From positions 1,178,001 through 1,242,000 of the forward strand of contig WSYJ01000036.1 in assembly GCA_020186115.1 (NCBI GenBank): a stretch of 64,000 nucleotides of DNA. Reading direction: 5' to 3'. This stretch comes from Histomonas meleagridis (lineage: Eukaryota; Parabasalia; Tritrichomonadida; Dientamoebidae). This document shows, piece after piece, positions 28,176 to 38,488 of the stretch. Below the pieces are notes generated by a model that saw only the letters and a list, made by a program, of their open reading frames with translations, had not been told where the DNA came from and made no database searches. Position numbers and translations under genes: made by a program. The stretch's first letter is position 1, and the number at the start of each line of letters is the position of its first letter.

Positions 28176-28784
28176 ATGGATAACAAGATATTTAAAACAA
28201 CATGTATATAATAGTTTTTATTCTTTGTGCACCCTTCTTGCAAGGATAGTATATATAGGATTATCAAATTCCTCCTAAACGAATTACAGGGTTTTGTAGC
28301 ACTCCATTCTCCAACATTTTCACATAACAATTCACATGCAAATCTCCATTGTTGAAGTTAGCAATGAAGTAAAATAAACAAATGACTTTTTTCAGGATAA
28401 AAGCATAATGTACATTTAATTTGGGTTTTAAATTATTAGCATTTTCCATATCGATACTTTCGTATAACTATTTAAAATGGAACACTATAAAAATTTTCTT
28501 TGTATGAAAACCCATAACAATAGACACTTTTTTGTTCACAACCAAAAAGTTCCTCTCAGAATAAACCGTCACATTTCTTCAACCCTTATCCCGAAAATAT
28601 GACATTTTATTCCATGAAAATTTGAATGTATCAGTAATATCGTGAAATGGGTACCCAACGATAGAATTGAAAAAGTTGATAAACAACAACCCATTCCGGG
28701 GTACCCCATATATCAAAAAGTTTGTGGCGGTTAACTGGCACCATTTCCACATGCTCCAGTTATTGAGTAGTTTATTCGTTCAAA
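28176..28784. other. Intergenic region upstream of the DUF3447 gene
   Basis: Contains a minus-strand 61-codon frame (28264-28449) of uncertain status, a GGGGTACCCC palindrome near 28697 and CCCAACGATAG near 28652. Otherwise AT-rich. Confidence 0.35.
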
Positions 28785-30009
28785 ATGAATCAAAAGCAAA
28801 CTGCAACAACAAACCAGAAATCTCAAAACGAATGGGAAACATTTACAACGCTCAAGAACATAATCTTTGGTTTGAATATAGATAATTTTCCTCAATCATC
28901 AAATATTATTCTCAGCAAATTTTGTAAAGAATATCCAATATCTTATGATATCATTATATGCCAAATGATATATATCTCTTTTCTGATTAATAGTAATAAT
29001 TTTGATATATATTTGAGATTATTACAAGAAATTGAAAAATATGAAGAAAATAATAATATCAACTCAAAAATAATAAATTTATTTTCTCAATTTCTTCTTC
29101 AAGAAAACACTCAAGAATCATTTTATTTACTTAATTATATGATTAAGTATAATTTAATTGAATCAAAAATCATCCAAAATAAATGTGAACCATTTTTTGT
29201 TCATATTAATCAAGATCAATTAGTTAGATATAAATATTTTTTTAATCAAGAAAATATTTCTTATGAAGAACTTTCGAAGAATGATTTTGCACTTCATAAG
29301 CAATTAATTAAAGAAGGAGTTAATCCAAATGAAATTGCAAAAATAATTCGAAATGATGAAATAGAAAAACTACAAGAAATATCATCACAAAATGAATTCG
29401 ATTATAATCAAATTATTCCAAAATCAATTTATGAAAGATGTTCATTTATTAACAATTGGAATGTTACATTAATTGATTATGCAGCATTTTTTGGATCAGT
29501 TAAATGTTTTAAATATTTACTTATGAATGATTCTAAAATAGATAACACAGGTAAATATGCAGTTGCAGGTGGAAATGAAGAAATTATTCATTTATGTGAA
29601 CAAAATCATTCATCATTTAAAGATGCATATAAAACAGCAATTGAATTTCATCGAAATGATATTTTTTATTATCTTTATGAAAATAAAATTGAAGATAATA
29701 ATAATTTAAAAGAATTAGGAAAAATATGTGTTTCATATTTTAATTATGAAATTTTTACATATTTAGAAAAAGGAGGAATGAAAATTAATGAAAATTAATG
29801 AAAATATCATTAATGAAGCAGCAAAAATTGGAAATATTTTTCTTGTAAAATTTTTCCTTAAAAATAATCAACTTCCAGAAGATATTTTAGTTTTTGCTTC
29901 ATTTTCAGGAAATATTGAACTTGTTACATACATTTTAAAGCAAAGAGGAATTGATATTAATGCTAAAGATATTTATTTGTTTTATTTAAAATTTATTTTG
30001 ATATTTTGA
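28785..30009 (+). pseudogene. DUF3447/ankyrin repeat gene broken by a 10-bp duplication
   Basis: The first frame (ATG 28785 to TGA ending at 29798, 337 residues) has the usual DUF3447-family front part (helical; YEELSKNDFALHKQLIKEGV NPNEI) and then degenerate ankyrin repeats (TLIDYAAFFGSVKCFKYLL; GKYAVAGGNEEIIHL). At about 29779-29798 the 10-mer AAAATTAATG is tandemly duplicated and shifts the frame. Without it, GGMKINEN would continue smoothly into NIINEAAKIGNIFLVKFFLK, the ankyrin repeats in the next frame (to 30009). The second frame then ends inside the first spacer of the 170-bp array. Members of this family are very numerous in trichomonads. This copy appears disabled, though a +1/-2 programmed shift or array splicing cannot be excluded. 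Confidence 0.7.
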
Positions 30010-32275
30010 TATTTCAAAATAATATTTGGAAATTATTTAAATTATTTAGAACAGCACTTATTTTAGCATCTAAATATGACAAAATAGAAATCGTTAAATT
30101 ACTTCTTGAACAAGAAGGAATTGATATTAATGCTAAAGATATTTATTTGTTTTAATTAAAATTTATTTTGATAATTCGATATTTCAAAATAATATTTGGA
30201 AATTATTTAAATTATTTCAAACAGCACTTATTTTAGCATCTAAATATGACAAAATAGAAATCGTTAAATTACTTCTTGAACAAGAAGGAATTGATATTAA
30301 TGCTAAAGATATTTATTTGTTTTAATTAAAATTTATTTTGATAATTCGATATTTCAAAATAATATTTGGAAATTATTTAAATTATTTCAAACAGCACTTA
30401 TTTTAGCATCTAAATATGACAAAATAGAAATCGTTAAATTACTTCTTGAACAAGAAGGAATTGATATTAATGCTAAAGATATTTATTTGTTTTATTTAAA
30501 ATTTATTTTGATAATTCGATATTTCAAAATAATATTTGGAAATTATTTAAATTATTTAGAACAGCACTTATTTTAGCATCTAAATATGACAAAATAGAAA
30601 TCGTTAAATTACTTCTTGAACAAGAAGGAATTGATATTAATGCTAAAGATATTTATTTGTTTTAATTAAAATTTATATTGATAATTTGATATTTCAAAAT
30701 AATATTTGGAAATTATTTAAATTATTTAGAACAGCACTTATTTTAGCATCTAAATATGACAAAATAGAAATCGTTAAATTACTTCTTGAACAAGAAGGAA
30801 TTGATATTAATGCTAAAGATATTTATTTGTTTTAATTAAAATTTATTTTAATAATTTGATATTTCAAAATAATATTTGGAAATTATTTAAATTATTTCAA
30901 ACAGTACTTATTTTAGCATCTAAATATGACAAAATAGAAATCGTTAAATTACTTCTTGAACAAGAAGGAATTGATATTAATGCTAAAGATATTTATTTGT
31001 TTTAATTAAAATTTATTTTAATAATTTGATATTTCAAAATAATATTTGGAAATTATTTAAATTATTTAGAACAGCACTTATTTTAGCATCTAAATATGAC
31101 AAAATAGAAATCGTTAAATTACTTCTTGAACAAGAAGGAATTGATATTAATGCTAAAGATATTTATTTGTTTTAATTAAAATTTATTTTAATAATTTGAT
31201 ATTTCAAAATAATATTTGGAAATTATTTAAATTATTTCAAACAGCACTTATCATAGCATCTGTAAAAGGTCATACAGAAATCGTTAAATTACTTCTTGAA
31301 CAAGAAGGAATTGATATTAATGCTAAAGATATTTATTTGTTTTAATTAAAATTTATTTTGATAATTCGATATTTCAAAATAATATTTGGAAATTATTTAA
31401 ATTATTTAGAACAGCACTTATTTTAGCATCTAAATATGACAAAATAGAAATCGTTAAATTACTTCTTGAACAAGAAGGAATTGATATTAATGCTAAAGAT
31501 ATTTATTTGTTTTAATTAAAATTTATTTTAATAATTTGATATTTCAAAATAATATTTGGAAATTATTTAAATTATTTCAAACAGTACTTATTTTGAGCAT
31601 CTAAATATGACAAAATAGAAATCGTTAAATTACTTCTTGAACAAGAAGGAATTGATATTAATGCTAAAGATATTTATTTGTTTTAATTAAAATTTATTTT
31701 AATAATTTGATATTTCAAAATAATATTTGGAAATTATTTATATTATTTTGGACAGCACTTATTTGGGCATTTTATGAAGGTTATACAGAAATCGTTAAAT
31801 TGCTTCTTGAACAAGAAGGAATTGATATTAATGCTAAAGATATTTATTTGTTTTAATTAAAATTTATTTTGATAATTCGATATTTCAAAATAATATTTGG
31901 AAATTATTTATATTATTTTGGACAGCACTTATTTGGGCATTTTATGAAGGTTATACAGAAATCGTTAAATTACTTCTTGAACAAGAAGGAATTGATATTA
32001 ATGCTAAAGATATTTATTTGTTTTAATTAAAATTTATTTTAATAATTTGATATTTCAAAATAATATTTGGAAATTATTTAAATTATTTCAAACAGCACTT
32101 ATTTTAGCATCTGAAAAAGGTCATACAGAAATAGTTAAATTGCTTCTTGAACAAGAAGGAATTGATATTAATGCTAAAAATATTTATTTGTTTTAATTAA
32201 AATTTGTTTTAATAATTTGATATTTCAAAATAATATTTGGAAATTATTTAAATTATTTAGAACAGCACTTATGCG
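29880..32275 (+). repeat. Tandem 170-bp ankyrin-plus-spacer array, 13 complete periods
   Basis: ACAGCACTT (or ACAGTACTT) recurs at 30051, 30221, 30391, 30561, 30731, 30901, 31071, 31241, 31411, 31581, 31752, 31922, 32092 and 32262. The spacing is exactly 170 bp except one 171. Each unit has 96 nt encoding an ankyrin repeat (TALILASKYDKIEIVKLLL EQEGIDINAKDIY) and a 74-nt A/T-rich spacer (begins TTGTTTTAATTAAAATTTAT, includes TTTGGAAATTATTTAAATTA) with an early TAA. Because 170 is not divisible by three, successive ankyrin pieces are in different frames. Variant units differ mainly in the ankyrin helix positions (VKGHTE, FYEGYTE, EKGHTE, KYDKIE). The array ends abruptly at about 32272. Confidence 0.95.
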
Positions 32276-32751
32276 GACATTCCCATCCGGTACCGGACAC
32301 GAAAATCTGTCCATCGTTCAGAAATTTCTGTCAAAAAAATAACCGTCATATATGAATAACCGGCTTGCAAGCCGAAAAAAATGTCCATCGGCCGGAAATT
32401 TCTATCAAATTATTAACGGTCACCAATCACACAATTAAACAGAAGATAAAAATATTATAAACATTTTTTTCAACAATACTTGTATCTACTGGTTTAGATG
32501 TGGTTAATTGGTACATCCAGTCTTTGCTTAGATGACCGTTTGTGTATTGTATCGTACACGAATTTGAATGGAAAGTGACTAAATTCAAATAAAAATTTTA
32601 AAAAAATTATTATATCTTCATAAAAATTTGTCTATTGTTCTTATATGTTAAAATCTGATATGTATTAGATACATTACGAATAATTTCAAAATTAAAAAAT
32701 AATCTATAAGAGGATAAGTTGGTTGACAGTGTCTCATTTAAATTTAATTTA
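32276..32751. other. Non-coding segment between the array and the pogo-like element
   Basis: The array breaks into unrelated DNA containing GTACCGGACAC, a perfect 14-bp palindrome CGGCTTGCAAGCCG (32361-32374), and a direct repeat TGTCCATCG plus GAAATTTCT.TCAAA at 32309 and 32382 (73 bp apart). AACCGTC and TTAACGGTCACC also occur (32341-32430). The layout resembles a promoter patch or the remnant of a small mobile element. No gene follows it. 32430-32751 is plain AT-rich sequence. Confidence 0.4.
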
Positions 32752-32803
32752 CAGAGAACGGAATGAACCGGTAGTCATTGAATTGGCCGTATAGTGATTT
32801 GAA
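32752..32803. repeat. Left terminal inverted repeat of the pogo-like element
   Basis: Starts CAGAGAACGGAATGAACCGG and ends with GGCCGTATAGTGATTTG. It pairs with the right end at about 35370-35420, with a short degenerate middle part. Confidence 0.8.
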
Positions 32804-33299
32804 TACATCACAATTTTTTTTGAATTACTATTTGGTCATATGAAATTATATAAACTATTCAAATTTATTATCACTTCACCTTTATTGATGTAAACCATAG
32901 AAAAAAATGCTATTCAAAATCGAATGATAAAAATAAAAACAAGTATATCTCGTCAAATATTTAGAATTTACTGACTAAAATATCAAAGATATTGAATACC
33001 ATAAGAGTAAATTATAAGAATAAATTATAAACATATTTTGACTGATTTTACTTCCTTCTTACAAAATGAGATTATTAGCTTATATTTTATCATTTTTTAA
33101 ACCAACAAAATTGTCCAACTGAATAAAATAGATTCAACAGACTCAACATTGTTTATGTAAAATGTTTCATTCATTTTTAACATATATAACAATAGAATAT
33201 TTTATGCTAATTGTTTATTTGACGATATTTTTCGTCCAAGTAAATTCTTTTGATTCCATTAATATTTTTTATGATCAGATCTGGAACAGGTGTCAAAAT

Positions 33300-34826
33300 T
33301 TACCCCATTTTTTCAGTATATGCATACAAAAATTTGATATCACTCTTCATTTTTTCTAGAAAATAAACTGGTTCAATGGTCGTCAAATTACTATTATTTT
33401 CTACTTCATAAACAAATTTCAAGTTTTCCAGGCTTCCATTCAAATGGTGATTATTTACCAAATTTCCATTTTGAATTTTGTCATATAATTCAGGAAATTT
33501 GGTTCTTAGAGAAGTGTCCATTGCATATTGACTAGATAAAGGAATTTTTGGATTTAATGAATATAATCCTGAGGCTCTAAACCCGCTTTGAATATTATCA
33601 ATTGAAGCAGTATCTGATTATGCAGATACCAGACATTTTATCATCATAATTCTATAGCTTTGAGATTCCTCTGAGTTCTATCAGTACCACCAAATAAACT
33701 TAGCTCATATTGCAATAACTTTTACTTATATATTGTCTTCAATGGTGAAGCTATAGCAACATCAAAAGGCTGTAATAAATGAGAAGTATGCCCAGGAAAT
33801 ACTAATATATCAATCCCAAACATCTCAAATGATCTTGCAACATTATAATTGGCCCTACTTTTATGTCCATCAACCAGCAAAAGAATCCTCTGTTTTCTCG
33901 ATTCTGGTTTGAGCTGAAGTCTATAAATTTGAATTTCAGCTAAGAATGTATATGCCCAGTAAGTAAATAGTTTTTTGTTGGACCAACCTGTTGGTGATGT
34001 TGCAAAATGCCCAAGTTCTTTGACTTCTTCAAGCCCACTCAATGTTTTTTTATCCCTTAGGATAAACAATGGTTTCATAACATATCCACTTGCAGATACC
34101 GTTATACAAGCAGTGATGTGTGGAAATACTAAAGATGATTCTGTAAGTGGGATTTTGCCTTGAGTTACCAATATATTAAATTTCTTTTTTGATGAAACCA
34201 TAGTTTCATTCATGTTAAAAATTAATGCAGGATTCCTCTTAAGTAGGTGAGAATGCTTGGAAAAAAAGTCTTCTATTGCAACTTTATCACAAGCAATTCT
34301 TCTTAATGTTTCCGATTCAGCAGCAGGAACCACACTTAGATTATTTGTATTAGCCATTTTTCGAAGCCAAGTCAATTTCTCTCATTCTCGTCAATATTTT
34401 TTTGCAGTTGCATATTTCCAATAGTTTTCTGGCTTTTTCAGCTCTCTCTTTTATGAGAGTTGTTGATATTTTCATTGCATCACATGTTGACAAACAATTT
34501 ATATCATTTTCTCTTTCATGAACTATATCTATGAACTTCTTCATATCCAAATCAGAAAGGATTGGCTCCCTACCTCCTTTTAAGTTTTTGTCCCAATATT
34601 TCCCACAAGCTGTTCTTAATAATATTCGTCCAACAACTTTATCACCACATAATTTATGCTTCTCTCTTATTTGTGCGAAGGTCTTTCCAGTAAGTTTTTC
34701 CATGTAAATCATTACCTGTTTCGTAGAAAGAGTAGATTCGTTAGTCGATGCATTTATCAACTCCTGTATCAAAACGGTTGCACACTGAGGATTACTTATT
34801 ATAAAGCTATTCAGCAGGGCAAACAT
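33300..34826 (-). pseudogene. Pogo/Tigger-like DDE transposase, disrupted
   Basis: Three consecutive pieces of one protein lie in different frames. 34826-34350 (ATG start) has a helical DNA-binding/HTH-like part (LSDLDMKKFIDIVHERENDI). 34375-33722 has the catalytic core: FNMNETMV (first acidic residue changed from the usual NMDET), LLLVDGHKSRAN (second Asp) and HTSHLLQPFDVAIASPLK (third Asp region). After several stops, around 33620-33300, the C-terminal signature NIQSGFRASGLYSLNP appears. The first frame change falls at a run of five As near 34353 (TCGAAAAATGG). The altered first catalytic residue and at least two frame breaks mean this copy cannot encode an active transposase. Confidence 0.85.
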
Positions 34827-34856
34827 TTTCGTTCTCTTCTCTTGCCTTTTTTCTGT

Positions 34857-35291
34857 CTACTTATTAGAAGAAACATTATTAGAAACAGGATTTGGATTCA
34901 CAAATTGAGCAAGATTTGGATGTTGAGAAAGGATGCATTTATTAATATCTGGAATAAAACTTCTATCATCATTATGTGTGCTAAGAGGAGCTTGTACTGT
35001 GATATTTTGAGGTTGCGAACTTGAAAAATAATTTTGATCATTTCCAGATCTTTTCCCAAGATCTGGAATAAAACTTGTGTTATTGTTATGTGTGCTAAGA
35101 GGAGCTTGCAGAGCAAAATTTTTTGAAACCCTGACATTGTAAGAAAGATGACATTTCATTCTTAAAAATAATTCTATTGAACTGTTATCAATTCTATCAA
35201 AAAATCGAATGTAAAATATACAAAACATAACGTTTTCACTCAATTGGCCGTATAGTGAAATTGAATGTATCAATTCACATTTTCTTCTCAA
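34857..35291 (-). other. Open frame at the transposon right end with an internal duplication
   Basis: A 144-codon frame reading inward from the right end. It contains two copies of APLSTHN..(T/R)SFIPD about 114 bp apart (CTAAGAGGAGCTTG at 34981 and 35095). Its first residues are translated from subterminal repeat sequence. It may be a decayed N-terminal extension of the transposase or non-coding duplicated DNA. Confidence 0.4.
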
Positions 35292-35369
35292 TTATTGTAT
35301 CGTTTCTATCGGAAACCCACTTTTTCTACATAACTGTTCACATGATGATATGAATTATATGTGCTATCA

Positions 35370-35420
35370 CAAATCCACTATACGGCCATTCAATCCACTA
35401 TACGGCCATTCCGCTTTCTG
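35370..35420. repeat. Right terminal inverted repeat of the pogo-like element
   Basis: Contains two direct copies of CCACTATACGGCCATT and ends CCGCTTTCTG before TA. It is the complement of the left end. The doubled box suggests a transposase-binding subterminal repeat. Confidence 0.8.
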
Positions 35421-35483
35421 TATTACGATAAGCGTAGCTTTTTCAATATATGACGATCAAAACTTGTTTTATTTCGGTTGTTT

Positions 35484-36735
35484 CCAAAAATCCGTAAGAC
35501 CAAATAGCGATTCAAAAGTCATTTAGATGGAATACGAAGTATATGACCCATCGAAATCCAAAGAATGGAACATTTTAAACCTTAAAAACAAAGGAAACAC
35601 AATCAAATTTATTTCACATGTTTGTCATTGTAGTAATGAAAGAATTTATAAAACTTTAAATTACTATAAACAAAATAAAGAATGTCCTTCTCCAGCACAA
35701 AGAGGAAGGCCAACAAAGCTTACAGATTCAATGATGCAACAAGTTGATGCTTTTACGTCTGCTGATCCGACAATTAGTGAGGGATCATTATCATTGATTT
35801 TACCTTTATCTCCAACTTCAATAAATAGAGCAAGGCACAAACTTAAGTATAACTGGAAACCTTGTAAAGTGTGTCAAAATTTAAGTGAACAACAGATATC
35901 AAAACGCATAAATTTTTTTAACAGATATACTAAATGACCTAAATTTTCAATACGACAAAATCATTTTTTCCGACGAATCGCGGTTTTGTTTAAGGTCAGA
36001 CGGGAAATGGGTTTGGCGGAAAAACGGCGAAACCTCAGATCAGATTATAGCATTAAAAGAATAATTTCCAAAAGGAGTTATGGTATTTGCAGCTATTGGG
36101 GTCGATTATAAAAGCGATTTAATTTTTATTAATGGAACCGAGAATTCAAAAAAGTATGTTGAAATTTCAAAAACTCATTCAGTATTTCCCACACTTGATC
36201 ACATTTCTGGCCAACGTCAATGGATATGGCAACAAGATGGAGCACCATCTCATACCTCTTATTATACGAAAGATTTTCTCAATGCGATGTGCGTTTGGTT
36301 AAATAATTGGCCACCAAATAGTTGTGATCTCTCCCCAATAGAAAACCTGTGGGGTATATTAAAACATTTTGTTAATGCACACGACCCAAAAAATATAGAT
36401 GAAAATACCAAATTTATTTGAGTGCAGATAACCCTTGGACGTTTTTTGAAGACCATATGAAAATGATATATCATTCACAATTTGGAGACGATTTTATCAA
36501 AATATCAAAATTTTTCGTCAATCGGACGCCCCCAGAGATTGAAAGTCGTTACAAGTTCCTGATACAACACTCGATGCAGAATATTAGCCCACTAATACAG
36601 CACCCAAACATTTTGCATCAAATTTTGTAATTCAATATATTATTTCTACTTTTTGATTATTGTACGTTAACCAAAAATCCGTAAGAATAAACCATTGAAT
36701 TTCTTTCAAAAGTAAAGAAAAGTCACGGATTTTTG
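35484..36735 (+). mobile_element. Decayed Tc1/mariner-like transposon
   Basis: CCAAAAATCCGTAAGACC at 35484 and the complementary ACGGATTTTTG ending at about 36735 form inverted ends around a Tc1-like transposase relic. An additional same-orientation copy of the left end (CCAAAAATCCGTAAGAATAA) lies at 36671, making the right end composite. A TA duplication is not evident at these limits, so exact ends are uncertain. Confidence 0.65.
35527..36421 (+). pseudogene. Tc1-like DD34E transposase, disrupted
   Basis: 35527-35937 encodes the N-terminal HTH part (QRGRPTKLTDSMM). A single-base frame change at about 35930 joins it to LNFQYDKIIFSDESRFCL (first catalytic Asp). An in-frame TAA near 36062 interrupts the frame, which then continues as FPKGVMVFAAIGVDYK. 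36080-36421 carries WQQDGAPSHTS (second Asp) and CDLSPIENLWG (Glu). There are 34 residues between second Asp and Glu, the Tc1 spacing. A further frame change may link to 36418-36630. With a frameshift, a stop and probably a second shift, the gene is dead. Confidence 0.85.
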
Positions 36736-36739
36736 AAGA

Positions 36740-38488
36740 TGAGTTAACTCTGTTAAGGGCCCCAGCTCAAAAAACGACTTTTCGTATGATTTACTAAAAT
36801 GATTTTGTGAGTACGTCTGGCTATTTATACCACTTTTTTGAATGAGTATTCAATGTGTGACGGTTGTAAAATAGACCCTAAATATATTTTCAAGATATGC
36901 TACATTATTAAAGCAGACATAATTGTACCAACAAATTCACAAAAATTTATGTAAAAACATCGAATATTAATAACGAATCAACACATATGACTATTATTTT
37001 TGTACATGGAAATCAAATTCATAAATATTATTTTTAATGATGAAAATTTAAATTTTTTTTTTACTTGGTGATGTCAGTATGAACGTTCTCGTAAAAACGT
37101 TGAGGTTCTCGTTTTATTGTAAAATTCTTGTACGTTAAGGGGTTATTATTAATTTTCTGAAGTTTACTGCGCGGGAATTTTTTTTCGAGTCTCGAAAGTG
37201 TCTATCTAATTATACATAGTGTATTAAATAAAATGAAAAATTTTCCCCATATCCTCACATTAAGAACTATTATATGGTATATATGAAATTTATCATTATA
37301 TTATACAGCACAAAAAAAGCGAATATTTTATTTATTTTACACCATAATCACTAAAATCGTCTAATAAAAAAAATTTACCTATAGTTATAAAACTAATGAA
37401 CATCGTATCAAATTAAAGAATAAATATGAATTTTATTGATTTTATAATATAAATACATTTTTTTAAATGTGTATCGAAATAATCGAAAAATTAGAGAATA
37501 CTAAATAAAAATCATAGATACTTCAAAATCTCTAATGGGATTTAACCAACATTAAATATTCTTAAAAAATCGATGTCATTACGTTTAAATATCATATATG
37601 AATTAATGTGGAAATTGTGGTATTTTTTCTTATTTTTCCTTGGTGGTTAATAAAATTTATTTTTGTCTTTTTATGTTTTCATAGCGAAATATTAATTTTT
37701 TTCAGTCGAAACCGATCAAGCTGTTCTACGTTGAAACTCATGAAAAAACAGTGGTTTCAGTAGTGATTTTCGAAACTAATGGAATAAGCATTTTTTTGTT
37801 CAGCTCTGGGGTTCAATTATGACTCATTTTTGAATGATTCTGCATCCGACACATGTATCAGATAGAATGACGCTTTCTAAACCTTCAGACATTTTTTGGT
37901 TCAGCTTTGTCATCACTGAAAATCATGAATGCGCTCATAAATGAAACCATAAATGCTTGATGACTTGATGTAAAATAATATGGCGCACAACAAAACAAAC
38001 ATAAATATTTGATGACTTGATGGAATGTAGAGAGTAATATTAATGAGTATCATTTGGTAGCGACGTAGGAGCGGACCAAAACACACGTTCGGGAACATCT
38101 ATGATCACCTTAGCCGAGGCGACAGCATGCTGTCTATTAAGTAAGTGGCATGTTGTTTGGAAATTATTTCTTTATTTCAAAATGAAATGTTAATTATTAT
38201 ATTGACCATTTTATTTTATGCCTTAGACTTTTGCTAATTTTTCGGATTGCTCAATATACTGTTCTTATCCATAATGAATTTTTATTTATTGTAAACCGCA
38301 CAATTTTGAATCAACTAATAACCGTTATGAAACATAATTTTCTATATCACGATAGTATTTTTCCGATCGGAAATCGATCAATTGAATTTGCCTATCGGAC
38401 AAATGTAATATGTAAGTAAAAGTGACCCACATCGTAAACCTGCCGAACAGAAGAAGAAATGATTTAAATACTTTACAATATATTTGCA
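36740..38488. other. 1.7-kb gene-free region with small repeats and a palindrome
   Basis: No supportable gene. It includes a repeated GTTCTCGT phrase (37096 and 37123), a paired CATTTTTT-G-GTTCAGCT phrase (37791 and 37888), a 26-bp imperfect direct repeat ending TTGATGACTTGATG (about 37946 and 37997), and a perfect palindrome GACAGCATGCTGTC (38121-38134). TTTGGAAATTATTT at about 38156 also occurs in the ankyrin spacer. The last 100 bp are the promoter region of SEC23. Confidence 0.5.

Larger units (their letters stand above)
32752..35420 (-). mobile_element. Pogo/Tigger-like DNA transposon with TA target duplication
   Basis: A 2669-bp element. Its left end reads CAGAGAACGGAATG and its right end, reverse-complemented, CAGAAAGCGGAATG. 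Imperfect inverted repeats extend about 50 bp to GGCCGTATAGTG plus ATTTG on both sides. TA flanks each end (32750-32751 and 35421-35422), the target duplication expected of pogo/Tc1 superfamily elements. The interior minus strand holds a broken DDE transposase frame. Extra copies of the GGCCGTATAGTG box occur at about 35236 (opposite orientation) and twice at the right end. Confidence 0.85.

Noticed and set aside
28264-28449. Minus-strand 61-codon frame (YFIANFNNGDLHVNCYVKML)
   Set aside because: Has an ATG and a moderately protein-like look, but no family, no conservation evidence and a short length; left as undecided intergenic DNA.
30051-32262. Canonical GT-AG introns in the array spacers
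   Set aside because: A GT near the spacer start and ACAG at its end would give a 94-nt exon, which does not keep frame, and the known trichomonad splice signals are absent.
29950-32270. CRISPR-like reading of the regular 170-bp array
   Set aside because: Units are nearly identical throughout, encode ankyrin repeats and lack short repeats with unique spacers; the genome is eukaryotic.
33162-33359. Plus-strand 65-codon hydrophobic frame inside the pogo-like element
   Set aside because: Overlaps the transposase 3' end on the other strand and consists of Phe/Ile-rich A/T translation.
36418-36630. Frame after the Tc1-like transposase (MSADNPWTFFEDHMK)
   Set aside because: Could be the transposase C terminus after another frame change, but Tc1 C-terminal motifs were not clear, so it is not listed separately.
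38231-38419. 62-codon frame upstream of SEC23
   Set aside because: No protein-like features and placed in the probable SEC23 promoter region.
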